From JAIBJP01 sp035601195 (GTDB taxonomy: Bacteria > Actinomycetota > Thermoleophilia > Gaiellales > Gaiellaceae), in the NCBI GenBank assembly GCA_035601195.1, contig DATNOU010000089.1, positions 1 to 29,607 of the forward strand: 29,607 nt of DNA. Direction: 5' to 3'. Below the pieces are notes generated by a model, which was not told the DNA's origin, searched no databases, and saw only the letters and a list, made by a program, of their open reading frames with translations. Made by a program: the position numbers and the translations under genes. Below are positions 21,731-29,078 of the stretch, piece by piece (within the stretch, counting starts at the first letter, position 1; each line of letters starts with the position of its first letter).

Positions 21731-22639
21731 TTGACTCGCTTCGCTCCCACCTGCGTCCTTATTGCGATTGCGCTCCTCGGCACTGCCTGCGGCGAGCGGG
21801 CGGAGCCCGTCGGCGTGCTCGCTCAGACCTACCCTGTGTCCGTCCACGGGGCCGGAGACCGCCCCACGGTCGTGAAGTCGAGACCAGAGCGAATCGTCGT
21901 CCTCGACCCCGGACCGGCCGAGACCCTCCTCGCAATCGGCGCCGGCGACCGCCTGGTGGGCGTCCCGGCGGGACTGGCGACCGGCGCTGCGAAGAGGGCG
22001 CAGGAGGTCGTGCGAGCGACGGGGCAGATCAACGTCGATGAAGTCATCTCGCTCGACCCGGACTTGATCGTGGCGACGCCCAGCATCGACGAGCTCGACC
22101 TCGCCCGCGCGGGACGGCAGTCGGGCGCCGCCGTCTACGTCCAGCCGGACACGTCCATCCTCAACGTGGAGCAGGGGACGATCGACATCGGCTTTCTCGT
22201 GGGCGAAGCGCCACGAGCTCGCCGGCTTGTCGGCCGGATCGAGCGAAAGGTCGAGGATATCGAGCGCCGGTTGGTGGCCGTCGCACCGGTGACGGTCTTC
22301 GTCGACACCGGATTCTTCATCACCGTTCCCGAGCGCTCCCTGCTCGGCGACCTCGTGCGCAAGGCGAAGGGTGAGAGCGTCACTGGGCCAACTCCCGGAC
22401 CTGGACCCTTCCCGCTCGCCGACCTCGCGCGCCTCAATCCCGCGGTCTACCTGGCAACCTCGGACGCCGGCGTAACCCTGGCGGCGTTGCGCGAGAACCC
22501 GGCCCTCCGCGGGGTCAAGGCTGTGAGGAAGCGACAGCTCAAGACGGTGCCCGCCGATCTCGTGACGCGTGCGGGGCCGCGCGTCGCCGAAGGGCTCGAG
22601 GCCATCGCGCGCGCCCTCCATCCAGATGCCTTCCGCTAG
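21731..22639 (+). CDS. BtuF/FepB-type periplasmic binding lipoprotein (orphan)
   Basis: A 302-residue substrate-binding protein of the cobalamin/ferric-siderophore/heme ABC transporter class. The N-terminal signal peptide ends LLGTAC with a likely lipidated C20, although the residue at -3 is Gly rather than Leu. The domain starts with RPERIVVLDPGPAETLLAIG and has INVDEVISLDPDLIVATP and LARLNPAVYLATS, normal for the family. The start is a TTG, because the frame has a stop just upstream. No permease or ATPase gene lies nearby, so the protein must use a transporter encoded elsewhere or has another role. The HAD gene starts 14 bases before its stop. Confidence 0.87.
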   Translation: MTRFAPTCVLIAIALLGTACGERAEPVGVLAQTYPVSVHGAGDRPTVVKSRPERIVVLDPGPAETLLAIGAGDRLVGVPAGLATGAAKRAQEVVRATGQINVDEVISLDPDLIVATPSIDELDLARAGRQSGAAVYVQPDTSILNVEQGTIDIGFLVGEAPRARRLVGRIERKVEDIERRLVAVAPVTVFVDTGFFITVPERSLLGDLVRKAKGESVTGPTPGPGPFPLADLARLNPAVYLATSDAGVTLAALRENPALRGVKAVRKRQLKTVPADLVTRAGPRVAEGLEAIARALHPDAFR

Positions 22640-23267
22640 CGACCTCGATGCCGTGACGGTAGACGCGATGGGCACGCTCGTCGAGCTCCACGAGCCGGTC
22701 GAGCGGCTCGCGCGCGCTCTCCAGGATCGAGGCATCGAGCGATCTCGTGAGCACGTGGCCGAAGCCTTCCGGAAGGAGGTCGACTACTACCTGCTGCACA
22801 AGCTCTCGGCAACGGACTCGGCCAGCCTCGCAGCCCTTCGCCGCGAGTGCGCACGGGTGTTCCTCGAGGCGGCCGGCGCCGATCTCGATCCCGCCGAGTT
22901 CTCCCCCGCTTTCGTCGCGGCCATGGTCTTCCGGCCGCTCGACGGCGGCGTCGCAGCGCTCGAACGCCTCCGAGCCGCCGGGCTCTCGCTTGCGTGCGTG
23001 TCGGACTGGGACATCGGCCTGCGGGAGCAGCTCGCAAAGGTCGGGCTCGACCACTTCTTCGACGTCGTCCTCACCTCAGCGGAGGCCGGCGCACCGAAAC
23101 CGCAGCCAGCGCTCTTCCGCGAAGCTCTCTCGCGCCTCCGCGTCCAGCCTGGCCGGGCCGTCCACGTCGGGGACGGGGACACCGACCGCGATGGCGCGGA
23201 CGCAGCCGGCCTGGCCTTCGAGCCGGTACCGCTCGCCACCGTGCCCGAGCGCCTGGGATTGCGATGA
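22626..23267 (+). CDS. HAD-superfamily hydrolase lacking the second motif-I Asp
   Basis: A 213-residue HAD protein with a helical cap (about 25-95). Motif I is VTVDAMGTLVE with nucleophile D13. The usual second Asp two residues later is Met. Motif II is ACVSDWD, motif III has the Lys in GAPKPQPALF, and motif IV is HVGDGDTDRDGADAAG. Members with DAxGTL include haloacid dehalogenases and REG-2/HDHD3-like proteins, so phosphatase activity is uncertain. The ATG at 22626 (MPSASDLDAVTVDAMG) puts motif I near the N-terminus. It overlaps the upstream gene by 14 bases and the PLP enzyme gene in ATGA. The substrate is unknown. Confidence 0.88.
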   Translation: MPSASDLDAVTVDAMGTLVELHEPVERLARALQDRGIERSREHVAEAFRKEVDYYLLHKLSATDSASLAALRRECARVFLEAAGADLDPAEFSPAFVAAMVFRPLDGGVAALERLRAAGLSLACVSDWDIGLREQLAKVGLDHFFDVVLTSAEAGAPKPQPALFREALSRLRVQPGRAVHVGDGDTDRDGADAAGLAFEPVPLATVPERLGLR

Positions 23268-24421
23268 GGAAACGGGGATTTTCGACACGAACGATTCACG
23301 GCCGGGGACAGCCGGACGCTCCCGGACGGCCACTCGTGCAGCCGATCGTGACTGCCACGACTTTCTCCTTCGAAGATTCCGCTCAGTTTGGCCGGGTCAT
23401 GAGCGAGGAGGAGTACGGCTTCCTCTACTCCCGCCTGCGCAACCCGACCGTCGAGGAGCTGAACGGCGTCCTCGCCGACCTCGAAGGGGCGGAGGCGGCG
23501 TTGGCGATGGCGTCCGGGATGGCCGCGATCGCGGCCGCCCTGCTCACGAACCTCGCGCCCGGCGACACGCTTCTCTGCGCGAACCAGCTCTACGGCGCTA
23601 CTTATGCCTTTGCGGAGCAGCGCTTACGCCGGTTGGGAATCGACGTCGTCCATCTCGACGTCAACGACCACGCGGCGTGGAAGCGCCCGGCACGGGTGAG
23701 GTACATCGAGACGATGTCCAACCCTGGGGTGCCCGTCGCCGACATCGCGGCGATCGCGGAGACCAAAGGGGACGGTGTTCTCATCATCGACAACACCTTC
23801 GCTTCGCCGGGCCTCTGCCGACCCCTGGAGCACGGCGCCGACCTCGTCTGCGAGTCGGCGACGAAGTACCTGAACGGGCATCACGACGTGACTGCCGGCG
23901 TCGTTGCCGGTGGCGTGGACGCGGTCGGGCGGGCACGCGCCCACCTGATCGACACCGGCGCAGTCCTCGATCCGTTTCCCGCCTACCTTCTACGCCGAGG
24001 CCTGAAGACGCTCACGCTTCGTCTCGAGCGCGCTGGCGAAAACGCCCTCGCGCTGGCGCACTTCCTCGAGGAGCAACGCGCCGTCAAGACCGTCTTCTAT
24101 GCGGGTCTGGAGAGTTATCCCCAGCACGAGCTCGCCACGCGGCAACTCGACGGCTTCGGCGGCATGCTTGCCTTCGAGGCTAAGGGGGGCCAAGCAGCCA
24201 GCGAAGCCTTCATGAACAACCTCCAACTCTGCGCGCGCGCCACCAGCCTCGGCGGGGTCGATACCGTCGTCTCCCACCCAGCCTCGACCAGCCATCGGCA
24301 GTTCACGCCGGAGCAGCTCGCGGCGTCGGGCATCTCGCCTGGCCTGATCCGCGTCTCCGTAGGCTGTGAGGATGCCGACGACCTGGTCGCAGATTTCCGA
24401 CAGGCTCTCGACCGCGCCTAG
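23264..24421 (+). CDS. Cys/Met-metabolism PLP enzyme (cystathionine gamma-synthase/lyase type)
   Basis: A 385-residue fold-type I PLP enzyme. It begins MRKRGFSTRTIHG, typical of the family. PLP-site residues seen are Y55 and R57 in LYSRLRNP, SGMAAI (84-89), D176 in IIDNTFASP, and the Schiff-base K201 in ESATKYLNGHHD. The place of the methionine gamma-lyase-specific Cys (in YGCT) is Ala112 (YGATYAF), so a cystathionine gamma-synthase, gamma-lyase or homoserine sulfhydrylase is more likely. The exact reaction cannot be chosen from sequence. It overlaps the HAD gene by four bases and the CPBP gene by about 50. Confidence 0.92.
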   Translation: MRKRGFSTRTIHGRGQPDAPGRPLVQPIVTATTFSFEDSAQFGRVMSEEEYGFLYSRLRNPTVEELNGVLADLEGAEAALAMASGMAAIAAALLTNLAPGDTLLCANQLYGATYAFAEQRLRRLGIDVVHLDVNDHAAWKRPARVRYIETMSNPGVPVADIAAIAETKGDGVLIIDNTFASPGLCRPLEHGADLVCESATKYLNGHHDVTAGVVAGGVDAVGRARAHLIDTGAVLDPFPAYLLRRGLKTLTLRLERAGENALALAHFLEEQRAVKTVFYAGLESYPQHELATRQLDGFGGMLAFEAKGGQAASEAFMNNLQLCARATSLGGVDTVVSHPASTSHRQFTPEQLAASGISPGLIRVSVGCEDADDLVADFRQALDRA

Positions 24422-25067
24422 TCGCGGCGCCATCGCCGCGTGGCTCGCGATCGCGGCGCTTCTGATCGCCCTCGGTTTCGTCGGGGCGGCCACCGACGAG
24501 GCGAATCCGGACATCCTCTACGACTACGCCTTCGCCGGCGGATCGGTCGTGATCTACGGGATTCTCGTCGGCGTGGCCTTCGTCATCGCCTCGAGGCTTG
24601 GACATCCCCTCGAGGCCGCCGGACTCAAATTGTTCAAATGGCGCTGGGTCGGGATCGCCGTTGGACTCATTTTGCTCGTCTTGATCCTCGGCCAGGCCCT
24701 CGAGCCGCTCCTCCACGCCGGGGAAAGGCAGGGCCTCGAGCCGTCGGAGTGGCGGCCCGACCGCGCCGCCGCGTTTGCGCTCAATGCGCTGGTCGTCTCC
24801 ACGATCGTCCCGTTCGCCGAGGAGCTGTTCTTCCGCGGCGTCGGCGTGCGTGCGTTCCTTCCGTTCGGCGGCTTTGGCGCAATCGCCATCACCGCGCTCG
24901 CCTTCGGACTCGGCCACGGGCTGCTCGTTGCGCTGCCGGTGCTCGTGCCTTTCGGTCTCGCCTTGGGCTGGGTTCGCCTGCGCGCGGACAGCGTCTGGCC
25001 CGGGATGTGCGCGCACGGCTTCTACAACGGCTCTGCGTTGCTCGTCGTCTATTTCCAACTGAGCTAG
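24372..25067 (+). CDS. CPBP-family intramembrane metalloprotease (CAAX-like)
   Basis: A polytopic membrane protein of about 231 residues. It carries the CPBP/Abi motifs: PFAEELFFRG (paired Glu and Arg), LAFGLGHG (His) and CAHGFYNG (His and Asn), the metal site of glutamic-type intramembrane proteases related to Rce1. Six to seven helices are predicted. ATG 24372 and GTG 24366 are both possible starts. Either way the 5' end overlaps the PLP gene by about 50 bases. Function in bacteria is variable: processing of peptides, immunity to bacteriocins, or unknown. Confidence 0.9.
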   Translation: MPTTWSQISDRLSTAPSRGAIAAWLAIAALLIALGFVGAATDEANPDILYDYAFAGGSVVIYGILVGVAFVIASRLGHPLEAAGLKLFKWRWVGIAVGLILLVLILGQALEPLLHAGERQGLEPSEWRPDRAAAFALNALVVSTIVPFAEELFFRGVGVRAFLPFGGFGAIAITALAFGLGHGLLVALPVLVPFGLALGWVRLRADSVWPGMCAHGFYNGSALLVVYFQLS

Positions 25068-25091
25068 CTGTCGACCGGAGCATCTGGCAGA

Positions 25092-26234
25092 TTGAACGCC
25101 GTGCGCCGAGGCTTCGTGGTGCTCGCATTTCTCCTCGCGGGGCCTGGCACGGCCTCGGCGGCGACGAGCGTCACCTTCGGCATTACGCCGGCCACCCCCG
25201 TGTACGGCTCGGGAGCGACGTTCAGCGGGGCCGTCACGCCCGCGGTGGGAGGTGAGCCCGTTGACTTGATCGCAAACACAGGCTCCGGCTGGGGGGTCCT
25301 CGGCAGCACGACAACTGCTGCAAACGGCACCTACGCGTTCTCGATGGCGGCCACTGCGCCCGGCTCCTACGCCGCTCAAGCGCCTGGAGCAACCTCGCCC
25401 GCCCGCGTCCTGGCGCTTCGTCCACGCCTCACAGCGCGGATCGTCGGCCTGCCCTACCCGGGCTCCCGGCTGCTCGTCCGGGGGCGCCTGACGCCCGCCA
25501 CGTCGGGCGCGCTCACCCTTCGCGTTGGCACGCGCTCGTGGGCCATCTCCCTCCGTGCCGACGGGACCTATACGGCGCGGCTGCCGACGCGACACGGCGG
25601 CCGCTACACAGCCCGGGTGGTGTTCGCACCCAACTCGGGCTACGCGGCCACGCAGGCGTCCAGGAGGTACGAGATCCGGGCGCCGTATCTCGCGATCGGC
25701 TCGTACGGTCGGGCTGTGCTCGCCCTTGAGCGGCGCCTGCGCGACCTGCGCTACTCGTTGCGACACGTGAACAAGTTCTTCGGGGTCGACACCTACGAGG
25801 CCGTCCTCGCCTTCCAGAAGGTGCACTGGATGAGCCGCAACGGGCACGTGGGCTCGAAGGTGTGGAAGAGGCTGGGGCGGTCATCGATTCCAAAGGCCCG
25901 CCACCCGTGGGGAGGTCACATCGAGGTGGACAAGACCAGGCAAGTCCTCTTCGAGGTTCGCCGCGGCCACGTCGTCCGCGTCATCCACATCTCCACGGGG
26001 GCCACCGGAAACACGCCCATCGGGCGGTGGCACGTCTACTGGAAGCAGGCCGGGTTGAACTCGCACGGCATGTACTACTCGCTCTACTGGCTCCGCGGCT
26101 TCGCCATCCACGGGTATGCATCGGTCCCGCGCTGGCCGGCGAGCCACGGCTGCGTCCGGATACCAATGTGGCAGGCCCCCGGCCTCTACTCGCGGTGGAG
26201 CGTGGGGACGACCGTGTACGTCTACTACTCCTGA
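25092..26234 (+). CDS. Secreted L,D-transpeptidase (YkuD) with Ig-like repeats and PG-binding domain
   Basis: A 380-residue exported wall enzyme. The signal peptide (about 1-23) ends GTASAA. Two beta-rich Ig-like modules follow (about 25-95 and 98-175), then a peptidoglycan-binding region (about 180-245, LAIGSYGRAVLALERRL and GVDTYEAVLAFQ). The YkuD catalytic domain is at 255-380 with H340 (IHGYAS), H352 and catalytic C354 in ASHGCVRI. These enzymes form 3-3 cross-links in peptidoglycan. The start is TTG 25092 or GTG 25101; both precede the signal peptide. It lies 24 bases after the CPBP gene. Together with the PBP and the sortase it makes the region rich in envelope functions. Confidence 0.93.
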   Translation: MNAVRRGFVVLAFLLAGPGTASAATSVTFGITPATPVYGSGATFSGAVTPAVGGEPVDLIANTGSGWGVLGSTTTAANGTYAFSMAATAPGSYAAQAPGATSPARVLALRPRLTARIVGLPYPGSRLLVRGRLTPATSGALTLRVGTRSWAISLRADGTYTARLPTRHGGRYTARVVFAPNSGYAATQASRRYEIRAPYLAIGSYGRAVLALERRLRDLRYSLRHVNKFFGVDTYEAVLAFQKVHWMSRNGHVGSKVWKRLGRSSIPKARHPWGGHIEVDKTRQVLFEVRRGHVVRVIHISTGATGNTPIGRWHVYWKQAGLNSHGMYYSLYWLRGFAIHGYASVPRWPASHGCVRIPMWQAPGLYSRWSVGTTVYVYYS

Positions 26235-26240
26235 GCCTCG

Positions 26241-26246
26241 TATCCT
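26241..26246 (+). promoter_or_regulatory. -10-like element of the chorismate mutase gene
   Basis: TATCCT ends nine bases before the ATG at 26256, in a 21-base gap after the L,D-transpeptidase stop. There is no Shine-Dalgarno sequence in the gap. A leaderless transcript is inferred. Confidence 0.35.
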
Positions 26247-26255
26247 GAGCGACCT

Positions 26256-26534
26256 ATGAGCTCGAGCGACCCCGACAAGGATCCCATCCTCCGCGACTTC
26301 CGTGACCAGATCGCCGCAACCGACGTCGAGTTGATTGCCGCGGTCAACAAGCGCGTGGAGCTGGTCCGCCGGCTGAAGGAACACAAAGCCGCGAGAGGGG
26401 TCGACTTCGTAGACCCGGCTCAAGAGGAACGACTCGTCGACCGGCTCGCGGCCGCGAACCCGGGGCCTCTGTCGGAGGAGGGCCTCCGCGCCCTCTACCA
26501 GGCCCTGCTCGAGCTCGTGAAGCGCGAGACCTAA
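26256..26534 (+). CDS. Stand-alone AroQ-type chorismate mutase
   Basis: A 92-residue all-helical protein of the AroQ class, which converts chorismate to prephenate for Phe and Tyr synthesis. It has RDFRDQIAATDVELIAAVNK and KRVELVRRLKEHKAARG, with the Arg and Lys positions that bind chorismate. ALYQALLELVKRE is the last helix. There is no fused prephenate dehydratase or dehydrogenase domain, and no other aromatic amino-acid gene in the window. Length is normal for a monofunctional domain. A hairpin overlapping its stop codon separates it from the convergent DUF151 gene. Confidence 0.9.
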   Translation: MSSSDPDKDPILRDFRDQIAATDVELIAAVNKRVELVRRLKEHKAARGVDFVDPAQEERLVDRLAAANPGPLSEEGLRALYQALLELVKRET

Positions 26535-26547
26535 GTCTCCTAGCGCT
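26521..26547. terminator. Hairpin between convergent chorismate mutase and DUF151 genes
   Basis: AGCGC-GAGAC (26521-26530) pairs with GTCTC (26535-26539) and, after a 3-base bulge, GCGCT (26543-26547) around a CTAA loop. It lies exactly at the convergent 3' ends and could terminate either strand. No T run follows on either side, so it is only a candidate. Confidence 0.4.
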
Positions 26548-26563
26548 TCTGGGGCGTTACTGG

Positions 26564-27052
26564 CTAGGCGTCCGCGCTGAAATCCTCGGGCTTGACCTCG
26601 TCGAGGAACTTCTTGAACTCCTCGACGACCTCTTCCTCGTTCACGTCCTCGTGCTCGAACTCGATGGCGCTTTCTTCAATCACGGCGTCGTCCGCGTAGA
26701 TCGGAGCGTCGGAGCGGACGGCCAGCGCGATGGCGTCGCTCGGCCGCGAGTCGATCTCGATCTCGGAGCCGTCGACGGCGACGGTGACGACGGCGTAGAA
26801 CGTGTTCTCGCGGAGCTCCGTGACGGCGATGCGGATGACTCTGGCTTCGAGCTTCTCGAGCATGTCCGTGAGGAGATCGTGCGTCATGGGCCGCGGCGTG
26901 TTCGCTCCCTGGAGCTTCATGAGGATGGCAGCCGCCTCCGGGTGACCGATCCAGATCGGCAAGAACTTGTTCCCTTCGGCGGTCTTCAGGAGCACGATCG
27001 GCTGCTTCCCGACCATGTCGAAGCTGACCCCGTAGATGACCATCTCTTGCAT
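26564..27052 (-). CDS. DUF151 bifunctional nuclease-domain protein
   Basis: A 162-residue protein of the DUF151/bifunctional nuclease (BFN) family. Seen are FLPIWIGHPEAAAI (about 30-43), RPMTHDLLTDML, and SRPSDAIALAVRSDAPIYA, the three conserved blocks. The C-terminus (about 130-162) is strongly acidic. Family members have been reported to have RNase/DNase activity or to act in stress responses; the role here is unknown. The ATG at 27052 (MQEMVIYGVSFDMVG) and the Met three residues later are both possible. A TATCAT box (27074-27069) 16 bases upstream could be its -10. A tRNA-Ile gene lies about 50 bases upstream on the same strand. Confidence 0.92.
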   Translation of the reverse strand: MQEMVIYGVSFDMVGKQPIVLLKTAEGNKFLPIWIGHPEAAAILMKLQGANTPRPMTHDLLTDMLEKLEARVIRIAVTELRENTFYAVVTVAVDGSEIEIDSRPSDAIALAVRSDAPIYADDAVIEESAIEFEHEDVNEEEVVEEFKKFLDEVKPEDFSADA

Positions 27053-27102
27053 CGGCAGCCCGCTTCGGATGATAGCGACCGCCTTCTGCAGGGTCGTCGC
27101 AG

Positions 27103-27176
27103 TGGGCGATCCTGGACTCGAACCAGGGACCTCCGCCTTATCAGAGCGGCGCTCTAACCAGCTGAGCTAATCGCCC
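27103..27176 (-). tRNA. tRNA-Ile (anticodon GAT)
   Basis: The minus strand folds into a full cloverleaf. The acceptor stem GGGCGAT pairs with ATCGCCC, the D arm is GCTC/GAGC, and the anticodon arm is CCGCT-CTGATAA-GGCGG with anticodon GAT. The T arm is CCTGG-TTCGAGT-CCAGG. The discriminator base is A, and CCA is not encoded. Length is 74 bases. Confidence 0.97.
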
Positions 27177-27186
27177 GCGCGTCGAG

Positions 27187-27192
27187 ATTGTA
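27187..27192 (-). promoter_or_regulatory. -10 element of tRNA-Ile
   Basis: TACAAT on the minus strand lies ten bases before the mature 5' end of the tRNA, a normal distance for a short 5' leader. No good -35 hexamer is seen 17 bases upstream. Confidence 0.45.
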
Positions 27193-27199
27193 CCGAGGG

Positions 27200-27448
27200 C
27201 TAATGGAGGTAGCGGGTAGCGAGAAGGTAGTCCTCGGCGACCAGGAGAAAGCTCTCGTTCCGCGCGAGCTCGAGCACCGTCTCTTTCGTCTCGTCGTCGA
27301 GGTCACGGTCGGAGTCGACCGCCGCGATGAACCCTGGGAGCCGACCGCCCCGGGCGAGACCCGCCATGCGCAGGACGATCTGCCGGGTGGCTTCGTCCTG
27401 GTTGATCGCCTCGAGCGATTCGAGGTCCTGGAGCCGCGGGTCCACCAT
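27200..27448 (-). CDS. Small hypothetical protein after parB
   Basis: An 82-residue soluble, acidic, helical protein (MVDPRLQDLESLEAINQDEA at the start, LARNESFLLVAEDYLLATRY at the end). I do not recognise a family. It starts 33 bases after the parB stop on the same strand and ends just before the tRNA-Ile promoter, so it is probably the last gene of the rsmG-parA-parB transcript. The composition is like the neighbouring genes and the frame fills the space well, which supports a real gene. No membrane segment or signal peptide is present. Confidence 0.6.
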   Translation of the reverse strand: MVDPRLQDLESLEAINQDEATRQIVLRMAGLARGGRLPGFIAAVDSDRDLDDETKETVLELARNESFLLVAEDYLLATRYLH

Positions 27449-27481
27449 CTCTCCGGCACAACGAGCCCGGCGGCGGATCGG

Positions 27482-28327
27482 TTACGGCCGGACGCGCTCG
27501 AAGGCCTCGATGATCTCCTCGAGCTCCGTCTCGTCGGAGAAGGGGATCTCGATCCGCGTGTCGGTCACGCGGACTGCGCTCCCGACGATGCTTTCGGCGA
27601 CCGCGCGGGCTCGGGCCACCAGGCGCGGGTCGATACGCCGGGTCTTGCGAGGTTTCGTCTTGGCGCCGGCCCAGCGGGCGGCCCGTTCTGTCGCCCGCAC
27701 CGTCAGTCCCTTGCGCACGACCTGGCGAGCCAGCGCTCGCCGCTGGTCGTGTCCGGGCGCGGCGAGAATCGCCCGGGCATGGCCTTCGGTGATCTGCCCA
27801 CGCTCGAGGAGGCCGATGACGTCCTCGGGGAGCTCGAGCAGGCGAATGCGGTTCGACACGGTCGGCTTCGAGCGCGCGACCCGCTCGGCCACGTCGCCGA
27901 GCGAAAGGCTGAACTCGCCCATGAGCACCGCGTAGGCCCGCGCCTCCTCGATCGGCGAAAGGTCCTCCCGCGCCACGTTCTCGACGAGCGCGAGCAGGAG
28001 CGATTCGCGATCGTCGGTCTCGCGAACGAGGGCCGGAATCGTCGACAGGCCCGCGGCGCGCGCGGCCCGCAAGCGCCGTTCGCCCGCGATCAGCTCCCAG
28101 GCGCCTCCGGAGATGGGGCGGACGACAACAGGCTGTACGAGACCCTGCGTCCGCACGGAATCGGCCAGCTCCGAGATTCCCTCGGCGTCGAAGCGCCTCC
28201 TCGGCTGGCGGGCGTTCGGGCGGATCGACCCAAGCGGCAGCTGGACGAGCTCAGGGGAAGCGGTCGCGCCACCGATGAGAACCTCGAGACCCCGGCCCAG
28301 GCCGCGTCTATTAGGCGCGGTCGACAA
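27482..28327 (-). CDS. parB: Chromosome partitioning protein ParB
   Basis: A 281-residue ParB, the CTP-dependent clamp that loads at parS and organises the origin region. The N-terminal ParA-contact sequence is NRRGLGRGLEVLIGG. The CTP-binding/arginine box is LIAGERRLRAARAAGL, with ENVAREDLSPIEEARAY after it. The helix-turn-helix that reads parS is about 125-150 (DVAERVARSKPTVSNRIRLL), and the C-terminal dimer domain ends the protein. I take the TTG at 28327 as start. It lies inside the end of parA (17-base overlap) and gives the family N-terminus. The longer frame to 28498 adds sequence unlike ParB. No parS site was noticed in the window. Confidence 0.95.
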   Translation of the reverse strand: MSTAPNRRGLGRGLEVLIGGATASPELVQLPLGSIRPNARQPRRRFDAEGISELADSVRTQGLVQPVVVRPISGGAWELIAGERRLRAARAAGLSTIPALVRETDDRESLLLALVENVAREDLSPIEEARAYAVLMGEFSLSLGDVAERVARSKPTVSNRIRLLELPEDVIGLLERGQITEGHARAILAAPGHDQRRALARQVVRKGLTVRATERAARWAGAKTKPRKTRRIDPRLVARARAVAESIVGSAVRVTDTRIEIPFSDETELEEIIEAFERVRP

Positions 28328-29063
28328 GCTCGCTCGCGACGCGGAAGTACGCGTCGGCTCCGGCCGAAGCCGGGTCGTAGGCGGTGATGGGCAGGCCGTG
28401 GCTCGGCGCCTCGGCGAGGCGCACGCTGCGGGGCACGACGGCCTCGAAGACGAGCTCACCGAAGTGCCGCCGCACCTCGGCCGCAACGTCGGCAGCAAGC
28501 CTCGTTCGGCCGTCCACCATGGTCAGGAGCATCCCTGCCACGGCAAGCTTGGGATTGAGCCGGTTGCGGACGAGCTCGATGGAGTGGAGAAGCTGCGCCA
28601 GGCCCTCCAGCGCATAGTACTCGCACTGCACGGGGACGAGGACACCGTCGGCCGCGGCAAGGCCGTTCACCGTCAGCGGCCCGAGGGAGGGTGGGCAGTC
28701 CACGAAGACGTATGCGTACTTCTCGCGCGCGGGTGCAAGCGCCGCCGCCAGGAAAGACTCGCCGTCCTCGTGGGCGGAGAGCTCCACCACAGCGCCTGCG
28801 AGCTCGGGCCGAGAGGGGACGAGGTCGAGGTTGGGGAAGCGTGTCGGGTGGGCGATCTCCTCGAGCGGCGCACCGTCCAGCAGGTCGTACGAGGACGTGC
28901 CGTTCGCACGCTCACCCAGGCCCGACGTGGCGTTCGCCTGCGGGTCGAGGTCGAGGACGAGCGTCTTCCCGCCCGCCTCAGCGAGGCAAGCGGCGAGGTT
29001 GACGGCGGTCGTCGTCTTGCCGACACCGCCCTTTTGATTCGCGAGCGCGAGGATCGTGCCCAT
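28311..29063 (-). CDS. parA: Chromosome partitioning ATPase ParA (Soj)
   Basis: A 250-residue deviant Walker ATPase that segregates origins with ParB. It begins MGTILALANQKGGVGKTTTA, with the signature Lys of KGGVGKTTT near residue 11. Then come LVLDLDPQANATSGLG (Walker A' region) and YVFVDCPPSLGPL (Walker B). Length and motif order are normal for chromosomal Soj-type proteins without an N-terminal DNA-binding extension. The rsmG gene ends 15 bases upstream and parB overlaps downstream, the classical order near the replication origin. A TAGGAT box lies eight bases before the ATG. Confidence 0.96.
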   Translation of the reverse strand: MGTILALANQKGGVGKTTTAVNLAACLAEAGGKTLVLDLDPQANATSGLGERANGTSSYDLLDGAPLEEIAHPTRFPNLDLVPSRPELAGAVVELSAHEDGESFLAAALAPAREKYAYVFVDCPPSLGPLTVNGLAAADGVLVPVQCEYYALEGLAQLLHSIELVRNRLNPKLAVAGMLLTMVDGRTRLAADVAAEVRRHFGELVFEAVVPRSVRLAEAPSHGLPITAYDPASAGADAYFRVASELVDRA

Positions 29064-29071
29064 CGCACGCG

Positions 29072-29077
29072 ATCCTA
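29072..29077 (-). promoter_or_regulatory. -10-like element of parA
   Basis: TAGGAT on the minus strand, eight bases before the parA ATG, sits in the 15-base gap after rsmG. It could give a leaderless parA-parB transcript independent of rsmG. No -35 is evident. Confidence 0.35.
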
Positions 29078-29078
29078 T

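Noticed and set aside
24303..25847. A 514-codon minus-strand frame opposite the PLP, CPBP and L,D-transpeptidase genes
   Set aside because: A low-complexity charged shadow frame across three recognised plus-strand genes.
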